From positions 1-64,000 of the forward strand of contig JAQBUV010000002.1 of assembly GCA_027623815.1 (NCBI GenBank): 64,000 nucleotides of DNA. The letters run 5' to 3'. The notes below the pieces were generated by a model that was not told the DNA's origin, searched no databases, and saw only the letters and a program-made list of their open reading frames with translations. Below are positions 1 through 8,447 of this stretch, piece after piece. Positions within the stretch are counted from its first letter, which is position 1. The number at the start of each line of letters is the position of its first letter. The translations under genes and the position numbers were made by a program. Source of the stretch: Casp-Chloro-G3 sp002816715 (lineage in GTDB: Bacteria > Chloroflexota > Dehalococcoidia > Lucifugimonadales > UBA3495).

Positions 1-12
1 ATTTCCCTCATT

Positions 13-642
13 CTAGGAGCGGGACTCTATCTTAACCACCTGTCCGATTTTTGGGGTCCACCTCACTGCTTCGGCTCTACCACTGAGGGTCAGGCCGTAA
101 GCGGCGATGAGAACCAATATGACCGCCAGCAGCGGCAGCAGCACTTTACTAACTCTTTCGATGCCTTTGGCGATCCCTAGCCCCACGATCAAAACGGCGA
201 TTGCGGTGGCGATTAAAAAGAATGCCAGTGGCGCCCATGAGTTGCTGAAGGCGTTAAAGTCGGTGTCCCGGGCCAAGGGAGTCGAAACCAGGTAGCTCAA
301 AGTCCACCCGGTGATCACCAGGTAGTAGCTCAGGAAGATAAAGCCGATCAGGGCGATAGCGGCGCCCAAGACCCAAAAGCGCGGGTTGATGGCCTGCACC
401 GCGCCAATAATACCGCTGCGATAACGTCGCCCGGCGGCAATCTCAAAGGTCATCAACGGAATGCCGCACAGGAGAATCCCGACGAAGTAGGGTATTAGAA
501 AGGTGCCGCCACCGTTCTCTCCTGCCATGTACGGGAAACGCCAGATGTTGCCCAGCCCCACCGCTGAGCCAATAGTCGCTGCCAGGAATCCCTTGCTCGA
601 CGACCAGCGTTCGAATCTAATGCTCTTAGCCTGGGACTCCAC
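13..642 (-). pseudogene. Truncated sodium:neurotransmitter symporter (SNF family)
   Basis: The 209-residue product starts like an SNF/NSS sodium-coupled transporter: residues 17-41 hold the unwound TM1 signature (AAT-GSAVGLGNIWRFPY), followed by four further hydrophobic helices. Family members have about 450-500 residues and 11-12 helices, so only the first five helices are present. The reading frame ends at a TAG at positions 13-15, and neither other frame restores family-like sequence before the window edge. I read it as a truncated, probably non-functional gene. The missing half may lie beyond position 1 in a rearranged form. Confidence 0.7.
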
Positions 643-797
643 AAATTACCTCAGAATCTAAACTGCATTCCCATCTATTCCGCAGAAGCATAGCACAATC
701 ATGAAACCTTCATGCCAACAGGTGGTTTGGTCATAAGGCTGGCATATCCACTTCATACAATGACAATGGTTGAAAGTAAAATGAAGGGGGTGCAACC

Positions 798-1034
798 ATG
801 TGGTGGTGGCATCAACAAGATTTTGGTTGGTGGATGCTCTTTGGCTGGATGTGGATGGCTCTGATCTGGGGACTGATTATTGTCGGGATTGTCTGGGTGG
901 TGCGTTCCCTGACCAGGTCTGGGAACAAAACCAGCGGAGAAGACCCCCTGGAAATTGCCCGCCGACGCTACGCAGCGGGTGAATTGACCAGGGAGGAATA
1001 TGAAGAGATGACCAGCTTGCTGCGCAGTAAATAG
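798..1034 (+). CDS. Small membrane protein with SHOCT domain
   Basis: This 78-residue protein has a Trp-rich N-terminus, one transmembrane helix (about residues 14-36) and a C-terminal SHOCT motif of the form DPLEIARRRYAAGELTREEY. SHOCT domains are short C-terminal oligomerisation or anchoring segments often found after a membrane helix, and no enzymatic role is known. The ATG is preceded by GGGGGTGC. It stands alone between the truncated transporter and larE. Confidence 0.8.
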   Translation: MWWWHQQDFGWWMLFGWMWMALIWGLIIVGIVWVVRSLTRSGNKTSGEDPLEIARRRYAAGELTREEYEEMTSLLRSK

Positions 1035-1092
1035 TGTAGGGAGTAAATCTTCAGTTGGATCTTGTCCAAAAACCTGCCCAAGACCTGATAAG

Positions 1093-1180
1093 CGTCGTTC
1101 CGGCGTAAGCCGGAATCCAGTGGTACCTCGCCATCAACCAGGTGCCGTCTCTGGGTTCGGGCTTTCCCCGGAGCGACGTA
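1093..1180. repeat. Dispersed REP-like element with TTCCGGCGTAAGCCGGAA hairpin
   Basis: The gap before larE contains the palindrome TTCCGGCGTAAGCCGGAA followed by TCCAGT. The same 24-base core recurs at about 3394-3418. Such palindromes are typical of REP-type intergenic repeats. Confidence 0.6.
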
Positions 1181-1260
1181 GGAAACTTTTACCACGCTAT
1201 CGCCAATAAATGCCCAGAATAGTAGAATAGACATTATTGAGTTTGGGACAGAGGGTTTTT

Positions 1261-2097
1261 GTGGCAGAAGCAGCGCCGAGACAATTGGAATCTCTGAGGG
1301 AGATTCTCCAAGAAATGGAATCGGTGATGGTCGCTTATTCCGGTGGGGTCGACAGCACGCTGCTGGCGGTGGTGGCGCATCAAGTATTGGGTAGTCGGGC
1401 GTTGGCAGTCACCGCGGTGTCTCCGGCTCTGGCCGCGCGGGAGCTGGCCGAGGCGAAAACCCTGGCCCAGCAGTTTGGATTTGATCACAAAATTATTCAT
1501 ACCAACGAAATGGAGCGGGAAGGTTACCTGGCTAACTCCGCCCAGCGTTGCTATTTCTGCAAAACCGAGCTATACACTGATCTGTGCCAATTAGCCGACG
1601 AGGATGGATTTGCCTGGGTGGCCAATGGCACCAACATTGACGATTTGGGCGACTACCGTCCTGGGCTTCAGGCGGCAACTGAGCATCGCGTGCGCAGCCC
1701 AATGGTAGAAGCCGGTTTGAGCAAAGACCTGGTGCGCCAGTCGGCCCGGCATCTGGGGATACCCATCTGGGATAAACCGGCCCAACCTTGTTTGTCTTCG
1801 AGGATACCCTACGGAACGCCGGTTAGTCTGGAGACTTTGTCCAAAATTGAGCGAGCTGAGGACTTTCTGCATGGTCTGGGACTTAAGGAAGTCCGAGCCA
1901 GACACCATGATCGGGTTTGCCGCATTGAAGTCGCCGAAGCAGAGATGGACTTGGCTCTGGCCCACCGCAAGGAGATAGTGGCTGGTCTGAAGAAAATCGG
2001 CTACTTGTGGGTGTCTCTAGACTTGAACGGCCTCAAGTCGGGCAGTCTTAACGCCCAGTTGAACTTGGTCTCCAATGGCACCGCGACCAGCCAATAG
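1261..2097 (+). CDS. larE: LarE, ATP-dependent sulfur transferase for the nickel-pincer cofactor
   Basis: LarE adenylates the P2CMN precursor and inserts sulfur during synthesis of the nickel-pincer nucleotide cofactor. The PP-loop SGGVDST lies near residue 28. RCYFCK supplies a CxxC pair, and PAQPCLSSRIPYG carries the conserved C-terminal cysteine. Three cysteines in this pattern resemble the [4Fe-4S]-containing LarE type rather than the single-Cys sacrificial type; that reading is an inference. I chose GTG 1261 because AGAGGG lies just upstream and family N-termini begin near there, although the frame is open from TTG 1237. It precedes larC by 6 bases. Confidence 0.85.
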   Translation: MAEAAPRQLESLREILQEMESVMVAYSGGVDSTLLAVVAHQVLGSRALAVTAVSPALAARELAEAKTLAQQFGFDHKIIHTNEMEREGYLANSAQRCYFCKTELYTDLCQLADEDGFAWVANGTNIDDLGDYRPGLQAATEHRVRSPMVEAGLSKDLVRQSARHLGIPIWDKPAQPCLSSRIPYGTPVSLETLSKIERAEDFLHGLGLKEVRARHHDRVCRIEVAEAEMDLALAHRKEIVAGLKKIGYLWVSLDLNGLKSGSLNAQLNLVSNGTATSQ

Positions 2098-2103
2098 TCT
2101 GCC

Positions 2104-3297
2104 ATGATAGTAGCCTATATTCAGTCTATTGGCGGGGCCAGCGGCGACATGCTGCTGGGGGCTTTCTTGGACCTGGGCGTTCCCCTGGATACGCTACTTG
2201 CTGAACTGAATAAACTGGAAATTTCCGGGTTCACCCTCTCCCCAAATCAGGACACTCGCTGCGAGGTGCGCGGCACCAAGCTCGATGTAGTCCTTGACGA
2301 CCCTCGACGATTATCTCCCCAATCGCTGCTGGCAGCAGTTACCGGCAGTTCGCTCAGTCCAGAGGTCAAAGGCCCCGCGGAAAAAGTATTGGCCGCTCTG
2401 TGGCAGGCCGAAGGCCGGGTGCACGGTGAACCATTAGAGTCTCTGGAATTGGAGGAGTTGGGTACAGTCGACACCCTGGTTGATGTGGTTGGCGTGGCAA
2501 TTTGTCTGGACTACCTGGGCGTCGAACGAGTTTATGCTGCACCGTTAGTGTTGGGTGAATCTGCGCCGCCTCGCTGGCCGGGTGGCTATTCAAACCCCGC
2601 TCCGGCGACCCTGGAATTGGTGACGATGGCCAGTGCGCCAATCGTTGCCGATCGTCCCCTGTACCAGGGTGCGGGCGAGCTGACCACCCCCACCGGAGCC
2701 GCCATAATCACAACCCTGGCTGAATTTCAACGGCCTGCCATGTCGGTGACTAAGATTGGGGTCGGCCTGGGCAGCAAAAACCCGGAGAATTTCCCCAACG
2801 TGATACGGGTCTGGCTGGGAGAGATAGCCGACGCTCCGGCCATTCGCCTTCAATCGGCCATTGTGTTGTTGGAAACTAATCTCGACGATGTTACCGGCGA
2901 GGTGCTGGGATATGCTCAGGAGCGGCTTTTCGCGTTGGGGGCATTGGACGTGTGGCACACTTCCATCCAGATGAAGAAAGATCGGCCGGGGATAATTTTG
3001 TCCGCGTTGGTGCCGCAGAGTCTGGAATCCGCCGCCGTGGAACTGATCCTCCGGGAGACGCCAACTCTGGGCGTCCGCAGTCGACCGGTGGAGCGCTACG
3101 TCGCGGGCCGGGAAAGCGTGACCATGACAACCGAAATCGGCTCGATTAGCGTGAAAATTAAGTCGCTGCATGGCAAGCCGGTCAGCGTCTCTCCAGAGTA
3201 CGAAGACTGCCGCCGCATCGCTTTGGAGTCGGGACTGCCGCTGCAGGAGATCTACCAGAAGGTAAGCGAGGAAGCGCGAAAACGGTTTTTGGTCTGA
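2104..3297 (+). CDS. larC: LarC, nickel insertion protein for the nickel-pincer cofactor
   Basis: LarC inserts nickel into the dithiolated pyridinium precursor in a CTP-dependent step. The 397-residue product has the family N-terminus (GGASGDMLLGAFLDLG), the central LETNLDDVTGE segment and the C-terminal nickel-binding half in one continuous frame. In Lactobacillus plantarum the two halves are joined by frameshifting, which is not needed here. It follows larE by 6 bases and probably shares its transcript. Neither larB nor the racemase larA is in this window, so the cofactor's user and first synthesis step must be encoded elsewhere. Confidence 0.88.
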   Translation: MIVAYIQSIGGASGDMLLGAFLDLGVPLDTLLAELNKLEISGFTLSPNQDTRCEVRGTKLDVVLDDPRRLSPQSLLAAVTGSSLSPEVKGPAEKVLAALWQAEGRVHGEPLESLELEELGTVDTLVDVVGVAICLDYLGVERVYAAPLVLGESAPPRWPGGYSNPAPATLELVTMASAPIVADRPLYQGAGELTTPTGAAIITTLAEFQRPAMSVTKIGVGLGSKNPENFPNVIRVWLGEIADAPAIRLQSAIVLLETNLDDVTGEVLGYAQERLFALGALDVWHTSIQMKKDRPGIILSALVPQSLESAAVELILRETPTLGVRSRPVERYVAGRESVTMTTEIGSISVKIKSLHGKPVSVSPEYEDCRRIALESGLPLQEIYQKVSEEARKRFLV

Positions 3298-3368
3298 TAC
3301 ATATTCTGCGATTGCCCGCGCTCAGGTCTGGCTTTTGGCTACTCAATACAACCTCGTGCAAATTGTTG

Positions 3369-3510
3369 GTAGTGTATCAAATTGGTTCTCATCATTCCGG
3401 CGTAAGCCGGAATCCAGTAGCCCATCTCTAAAACCAGGGTATCTGGACACCGGCCTTCGCCGGTGTGACGGTTGGACACCCATTCTGGGCACATCAACCT
3501 GATACACTAC
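3369..3510. repeat. MITE-like element with 11-bp terminal inverted repeats
   Basis: GTAGTGTATCA at 3369-3379 is the exact reverse complement of TGATACACTAC at 3500-3510. Between them lie a copy of the TTCCGGCGTAAGCCGGAA palindrome and an ACACCGGCCTTCGCCGGTGT palindrome. The element is 142 bases, has no coding capacity and ends 4 bases before the next start codon. No target-site duplication is evident. Confidence 0.55.
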
Positions 3511-3514
3511 TAAA

Positions 3515-4759
3515 ATGTTGATTAAATTGACTCTGCTGATCGCGGTGATCCTGACGCTGCTCAGCCAAGGCTCAATTGCGCTGGCGCAGGGGGATGGCGC
3601 GATCCGGGTGGTGAGCGAAAGTAAGCAAGTCAACTTCCCGGACGAATTGACCTTTGCGGCAACAATTGAAGGCGATCAGGAGATTTCTCAGGTCAGGCTG
3701 AACTACCGAATCGCCGATTCCCGCGTATGGTCATATTCCAACACTGAGTTTCTGTCCGCCAAACAGGTCACCGTCAAATTCAGTGATCTGCTCGGTGGTT
3801 CGGTATACCTGCCGCCGGGCACCCGACTGGATTACTACTATTCGATTCGAGATGTCGCCGGCAATACCCTTAACACCTCGACCGAAAGCTTTATTTACGC
3901 CGACAATCGATTCAATTGGCAGGAGGTTCAGGTTGGCGCATTGACCCTGCACTACCATGATTTGCCCTCAGCGCAAGCGGCCAGAATTGCCGGAGATTTG
4001 ACCGGGCCGTTAGAAGCCCTAGCGGAAATACTTGAACTGCAAGATGTGCAGACGATACAAGGGTTTATCTACAATAGCCACCAGGAAGCGACTCCAGCCT
4101 TTCCCAAAATTAGCCAGACCACCACCCAGCAGCACGTATTTCAGGGGTTCGCCTTCGCAGAGGCCGGTGTATTCCTGGGCGTTGGGCTACAGCCCAGCCT
4201 GATCGTCCACGAATCGGCGCATCTGATGCTGGCTCAGTCTCTGGAACCAAGGGGGAGATCGATACCTTCCTGGTTGAATGAGGGCTTCGCCAGCTACGTG
4301 GAACCCGGCTCCCGGCCCTACAGCGGACAGAGTCTTAGCGGGCAGGGACTGCCGCTCAGTGCCATGTCGGCAGTTTCCGGAACGCCCCAGGACATTGAAT
4401 ATTTCTATCACAAGGCAGAAAGCGTGGTGGCGTATCTGCTAGAGGAGCATGGCAGCCAATCCTTCCAGCTATTCTTGAGTGGGCTCCGGCAAGGCAGTAG
4501 TGTTGACGAAGCGTTGCTGTCTACTTATGGTTTTGACACCGTGGGGCTGGACACTAATTGGGCGGATAGCGAGGTTGGACGTTCTGCTACCGCGCCCGGC
4601 AGGTTCAGCCCGTCAACGCCCTTTTTGTTGTTCAACTCCTGGTTTCTGGGAGTGCTGATTTTGCTGGTCATGGCGGCGGTCCTGGTTCGTTACATATACC
4701 GCAAGCTTCGACCCGCCGATGACGATTACTTCGATTGGGATGATTCGCCGCCTGATTGA
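3515..4759 (+). CDS. Membrane-anchored gluzincin metallopeptidase (peptidase MA-like)
   Basis: The 414-residue protein has an N-terminal signal or anchor helix (residues 1-25), an Ig-like beta region, and a zinc protease core with HESAH at residues 232-236. About 20 residues later, SWLNEGFASY supplies the third zinc ligand Glu, as in gluzincins. A transmembrane helix near residues 370-395 leaves a short acidic cytoplasmic tail. The catalytic domain should therefore lie outside the membrane. The substrate is unknown. Its stop codon overlaps the start of a small membrane peptide gene (TGATG). Confidence 0.8.
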   Translation: MLIKLTLLIAVILTLLSQGSIALAQGDGAIRVVSESKQVNFPDELTFAATIEGDQEISQVRLNYRIADSRVWSYSNTEFLSAKQVTVKFSDLLGGSVYLPPGTRLDYYYSIRDVAGNTLNTSTESFIYADNRFNWQEVQVGALTLHYHDLPSAQAARIAGDLTGPLEALAEILELQDVQTIQGFIYNSHQEATPAFPKISQTTTQQHVFQGFAFAEAGVFLGVGLQPSLIVHESAHLMLAQSLEPRGRSIPSWLNEGFASYVEPGSRPYSGQSLSGQGLPLSAMSAVSGTPQDIEYFYHKAESVVAYLLEEHGSQSFQLFLSGLRQGSSVDEALLSTYGFDTVGLDTNWADSEVGRSATAPGRFSPSTPFLLFNSWFLGVLILLVMAAVLVRYIYRKLRPADDDYFDWDDSPPD

Positions 4760-4890
4760 TGCCTCCCAAATCCCGTCTGTGTTATATAGCCTTCACCTTG
4801 CTGCCAGTTTCTGGTATGCTCTTGGCCGTGCCGGTAATCATCCTGCTCCTGGTGACCCGGGCAGGTTGGTTATTACTAGAGGTCAAATAA
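4759..4890 (+). CDS. 43-residue single-pass membrane peptide, coupled to the upstream peptidase
   Basis: An ATG at 4759 overlaps the peptidase stop in a TGATG arrangement and opens a 43-codon frame ending TAA at 4888-4890. The product has a short basic N-terminus (MPPKSRLCY), then about 28 hydrophobic residues and ends WLLLEVK. The overlap implies translational coupling and a partner role for the peptidase, but no family is recognised. Length and hydrophobicity alone cannot exclude a chance frame. Confidence 0.45.
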   Translation: MPPKSRLCYIAFTLLPVSGMLLAVPVIILLLVTRAGWLLLEVK

Positions 4891-4951
4891 CAGCGCCCAA
4901 TAACTGGAATACTAAAAGCTGGAATCAAAACTGGAATCACGGAGGTAAACT

Positions 4952-5638
4952 GTGTATCAGACAGTAAGTGAAGCGACGCTCAAAGCCCTACAGGGAATCG
5001 ATGGCCCCAGCATCTGCAACGCCATTGAAGGATTCAATTTCCGGCCCAAGAATCAGGGCTTTATGCTGCCGGAAATCAGGTCAATCTTTCAGGACTTTCC
5101 GCCAGCGGTGGGGTACGCCGTGACTGGTGTCATCAGCGCCAACCAACAGGAAGGGCATACCGTGGGCAGAGAAGCCTGGTGGGACCTGATAGCCTCGGTG
5201 CCAGAACCCAGGTTTATTGTCTTGCGCGATATCGACAACCCGCCGCTGGGCGCGTACTGGGGAGAAGTGCAGGGCAACATTCACAAGGCCCTGGGCGCAG
5301 TGGGTGTGATCACCGACGGCACCGTGCGCGACCTGGACGAGGTTCACGCCTTGGGGTTCCAGTTCTTCGCCAAAGAAGTCTCGGTGTCGCATGCTTACGT
5401 CCACCTGGTGGACATCAACATACCGGTTACCATTGGCGGATTGACCGTGAATACCGGAGATTTGTTGCATGGCGACAAACACGGTGTGTCGCACATCCCG
5501 TTTGAGTTGGCCGACCGCATCCCTGAAATGGTGCAGACCATCGCCGAGTACGAGCAGAAGACCATCAGCGTGTGCCAGTCGCCCAACTTCACCCTGGAGC
5601 AGCTCAAAGAAATTGCCAAGATAACCCGCCCCTACTAG
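4952..5638 (+). CDS. RraA-like / HMG-CHA aldolase family protein
   Basis: The 228-residue product belongs to the RraA/demethylmenaquinone-methyltransferase-like fold, whose members act as class II pyruvate-type aldolases, oxaloacetate decarboxylases or RNase E inhibitors. The motif TDGTVRD, which includes the Mg-binding Asp and substrate Arg, is at about residue 123. GDLLHGDKHGV near residue 170 is also typical. An aldolase or decarboxylase role is more likely than RNase regulation in this catabolic context. The GTG start has GGAGG 9 bases upstream. A strong terminator follows. Confidence 0.78.
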   Translation: MYQTVSEATLKALQGIDGPSICNAIEGFNFRPKNQGFMLPEIRSIFQDFPPAVGYAVTGVISANQQEGHTVGREAWWDLIASVPEPRFIVLRDIDNPPLGAYWGEVQGNIHKALGAVGVITDGTVRDLDEVHALGFQFFAKEVSVSHAYVHLVDINIPVTIGGLTVNTGDLLHGDKHGVSHIPFELADRIPEMVQTIAEYEQKTISVCQSPNFTLEQLKEIAKITRPY

Positions 5639-5656
5639 ATATCAGCATTGGTTGGA

Positions 5657-5688
5657 GCCTAGCGATTGTTAAATCGCTAGGCTTTTCT
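5657..5688 (+). terminator. Intrinsic terminator after the RraA-like gene
   Basis: GCCTAGCGAT (5657-5666) pairs perfectly with ATCGCTAGGC (5673-5682) across a 6-base loop, followed by TTTTCT. Confidence 0.88.
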
Positions 5689-5714
5689 CCTCAACTCTTG
5701 ACGGTGGTTTAACC

Positions 5715-6446
5715 ATGTTCTCAACCAGGACAACATACATATTACCGATTTTGCTAATTCTGTTGTTGACTAGCGCCTGCGCCGTCACCTTCGGACCCGA
5801 CGATTCACTATCTAGTCCGACACCCGCGCCGGAAGTAGCGCCGACCGATGTGATCGCTCCGACTCAGGCGCTGGTCATGACCGCCACATCTGAAGCCGTA
5901 CGGGTGCCGGGCGAGACTGGCCCCAAGCAATATTCAGCGCCGCCGCCGTTGACCATCGACATCGAAAAGACCTACCGGGCTACTCTCTTCACCAATAAAG
6001 GGGAGTTAGTGCTTGATCTGTTCGCGTCGGAAGCGCCTAATACGGTGAACAACTTCGTTTTCTTGGCCCGGGAGGGCTTCTACGATGGTGTTACCTTCCA
6101 CCGGATTATGCAGGACTTTATGGTCCAGGCTGGAGACCCCAAGGGCGACGGCACCGGCGGGCCCGGGTATCGTTTCGCCGACGAGCCAGTGACCCGGGCC
6201 TACAGCAAAGGAACCCTGGCAATGGCCAACGCCGGGCCAGACACCAATGGGAGTCAATTCTTCATAGTTCATGCCGCAGACGCGGGCCTGCCACCCAATT
6301 ACACGATCTTTGGCGAGGTTACCAGCGGCCTTGATACATTAGACGCCATTGCTGCTGCCCCGGTGAAGGTGTCACCTCGCGGAGAACCTTCGGTTCCCCT
6401 TGAGCCAATTATCATCGAGAGAATTGAGATCGAAGAAAGGCCCTGA
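5715..6446 (+). CDS. Lipoprotein cyclophilin-type peptidyl-prolyl isomerase
   Basis: The enzyme isomerises Xaa-Pro bonds outside the cytoplasmic membrane. Residues 1-21 form a lipoprotein signal with lipobox LTSAC, followed by a Pro/Thr-rich linker to about residue 75. The cyclophilin domain carries TFHRIMQDFMVQAGDP and NGSQFFI, both catalytic-site motifs. Length 243 residues fits secreted single-domain cyclophilins. It stands between a terminator and an inverted-repeat element, so it is probably transcribed alone. Confidence 0.9.
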   Translation: MFSTRTTYILPILLILLLTSACAVTFGPDDSLSSPTPAPEVAPTDVIAPTQALVMTATSEAVRVPGETGPKQYSAPPPLTIDIEKTYRATLFTNKGELVLDLFASEAPNTVNNFVFLAREGFYDGVTFHRIMQDFMVQAGDPKGDGTGGPGYRFADEPVTRAYSKGTLAMANAGPDTNGSQFFIVHAADAGLPPNYTIFGEVTSGLDTLDAIAAAPVKVSPRGEPSVPLEPIIIERIEIEERP

Positions 6447-6474
6447 GTTTAATGGCGGCATGGCTGGTTGATCT

Positions 6475-6607
6475 CAGCAATTCTAATTATGGCAATTCGA
6501 CCCCGCGTATCGGCAGAAAATCGCTCCTCTGAACCCATCACTCGTATCTGTACAAGAGGGCCGTGACGGGGTGAATACCGACATTAACCCCATAATTAGA
6601 ATTGCTG
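6475..6607. repeat. 133-bp inverted-repeat element
   Basis: CAGCAATTCTAATTATGG (6475-6492) is the exact reverse complement of 6590-6607. Inside, ATTCGACCCCG and CGGGGTGAAT also pair with one bulge, so the whole unit can fold into a long cruciform or hairpin. It has no coding frame. It may be a small non-autonomous element or a structured 3' end of the cyclophilin transcript. Confidence 0.6.
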
Positions 6608-6817
6608 GGTTGATCTAGTTCCTTGGTTGTTATTCCCAGAAGAATGCTCCGTAGTCACCAAGTTGCCACCAACCTCCCTCGACTTAAACAGGAAGCTATA
6701 GTTATACTTGGATCTGCGACAGGCACCAGCTTTGCCGCCGCTATCGCGCCCTGGTTCTGGCGTTTCAAGTTTGATTAACGCCAATATCCGCCAATAATTT
6801 GTTTAGGAGATCGATTA

Positions 6818-7639
6818 GTGTCTTTCCAGTGTCTCATCTACGAGAAAAAAGACGGGATATGCTACCTCACTTTAAACCGGCCTGAGAAACTGAATGCGCT
6901 TAACTCAGACATGCTGGCCGAGCTTCGTGAGGCGCTGGAAGTTATCGAAGTAGACCCCGAGATTCGAGTGGTGATCTTGACCGGGGCCGGGCGCGCCTTC
7001 TCGGCGGGATTTGACCTGGAACGCGGACCTAACGATCCTGATCCCCACGAAATGCAGCCCGCGGTCTGGCGTGAGCATCTGAAGACCTATATTGACACTT
7101 TCTTGATGGTGTGGAACTTGGGCAAACCGGTGATTGCCGCCGTCAATGGCTACGCCCTAGCCGGAGCCTGTGAGTTGGTGCAAGTCTGTGATATCAAGCT
7201 GGCGTCTGACCGCGCTGTCTTGGGTGAGCCGGAGATACGGGCAGGCATTGGGCCTCCCTTACTGATTACTCCATTTAGCGTCAATCTGGCTAACGCCAAA
7301 GAGATGCTGTTGACCGGAGACACGGTGGACGCGCATGAGGCGGCCCGGATTGGCCTGGTCAATCGGGTGGTTCCCCACGACCAGTTGATGGCCGAGTGTG
7401 AACGGGTTGCCCGCAAGATAACCAAGCTTTCGGAAGTCGGCGTGAGGATGACCAAAATAGCGGTCAATCGGGCTATCGAAAATATGGGATTCCTGTCGGC
7501 GGTGCAGCAAAACCTGGAGTTAATGACCCACTTCGACATCAGCGTCAGTCCAGAACAGGAAGAGTTTAACGCCATCCGGCAGGAGAAAGGGCTGCGGGCC
7601 GCTCTAGACTGGCGGGACGCCCGATTCAAGGATTTGTAG
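6818..7639 (+). CDS. Enoyl-CoA hydratase/isomerase (crotonase family)
   Basis: Crotonase-fold enzymes bind acyl-CoA and stabilise the thioester enolate. The 273-residue product has the oxyanion-hole segments AGRAFSAGFDLERG (about residues 57-70) and NGYALAGACEL (about 109-119). GEPEIRAGI follows. Specific substrate is not deducible. The GTG start has TAGGAGA 7 bases upstream. A RidA-family gene follows, but the 83-base gap with a hairpin leaves co-transcription uncertain. Confidence 0.88.
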   Translation: MSFQCLIYEKKDGICYLTLNRPEKLNALNSDMLAELREALEVIEVDPEIRVVILTGAGRAFSAGFDLERGPNDPDPHEMQPAVWREHLKTYIDTFLMVWNLGKPVIAAVNGYALAGACELVQVCDIKLASDRAVLGEPEIRAGIGPPLLITPFSVNLANAKEMLLTGDTVDAHEAARIGLVNRVVPHDQLMAECERVARKITKLSEVGVRMTKIAVNRAIENMGFLSAVQQNLELMTHFDISVSPEQEEFNAIRQEKGLRAALDWRDARFKDL

Positions 7640-7722
7640 CGAAGAATAGTAGTTGTGAACTGGGTTTGAACCTGCCCGGGCGCACGCTTGAGTGCGCCTC
7701 TACTTTTACTCTCGAGCTTATT

Positions 7723-8190
7723 ATGTCTGAGATTGAATCAAGACTGGCCGGTCTCGGCTACGTGTTACCCTCGCCGCCCCCATCGGCGGGCAATTACTTA
7801 CCGGCATCCCGAAGCGGCAACGTAATGTGGCTGGCCGGTGTTGGCTCTTTACGCGCCGACGGCTCTCGTATTCTTGGCAAGCTGGGGGCCGATCTGACCA
7901 CCCCGCAAGGGTACGAGGCGGCGCGATGCTGTGCCCTCAATTTATTGAGCCGTATGCAGGCCGAGTTAGGTAACCTGGATAGAGTCGCTCGGATACTGAA
8001 AGTGGTGGGAATGGTGAACAGCGCCCCGGACTTTACCGAGCAAGCCCAGGTTGTCGATGGGGCCTCCGACCTGTTTGTCGAACTGTTTGGCGAGCGGGGC
8101 CGTCACAGCCGTTCTGCCCCCGGCATGAGCGCTTTGCCCGGCAATAACGCGGTCATTGTTGAGTGTGTTATTGAGGTGACTGAAGCCTGA
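7723..8190 (+). CDS. RidA/YjgF-family enamine/imine deaminase-like protein
   Basis: RidA proteins hydrolyse reactive enamine intermediates. The 155-residue product contains the family C-terminal stretch RSAPGMSALPGNNAV, in which the Arg aligns with the substrate-binding Arg of active members. I chose ATG 7723 (MSEIESRLAGLGY) because the 19 upstream codons cross a hairpin (GGCGCAC-GCTTGA-GTGCGCC) and are not family-like. This longer subfamily is common next to catabolic genes. Confidence 0.82.
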   Translation: MSEIESRLAGLGYVLPSPPPSAGNYLPASRSGNVMWLAGVGSLRADGSRILGKLGADLTTPQGYEAARCCALNLLSRMQAELGNLDRVARILKVVGMVNSAPDFTEQAQVVDGASDLFVELFGERGRHSRSAPGMSALPGNNAVIVECVIEVTEA

Positions 8191-8447
8191 TAATTTAGGT
8201 TAACCTTTACCCCCTCGCTATTTCCGTCCACTGTCTTTCAAAGCCTCAGGTACAACCCCGATATCCGCTGGTCCTGACCCTGTAAAAGGACACAAATAAC
8301 CACGCCAGATTTTGGCCCTGTTTCATTTCCTGTTTCCGTCATTGTCCCCGTACCTATCTAACTCTAAATCTGGGTGAATGCGCACATCAGAGACAGGGGA
8401 ATTCCCTTTGGAATTCCATCGCCTGCCAGTCTATGCTGAACTAGTTA
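8191..8447. other. Intergenic region with no recognised gene
   Basis: I see no credible coding frame or RNA here. The only structure is a GGAATTCC pair near 8400-8418. It probably holds the promoter of the following kinase gene. Confidence 0.5.
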
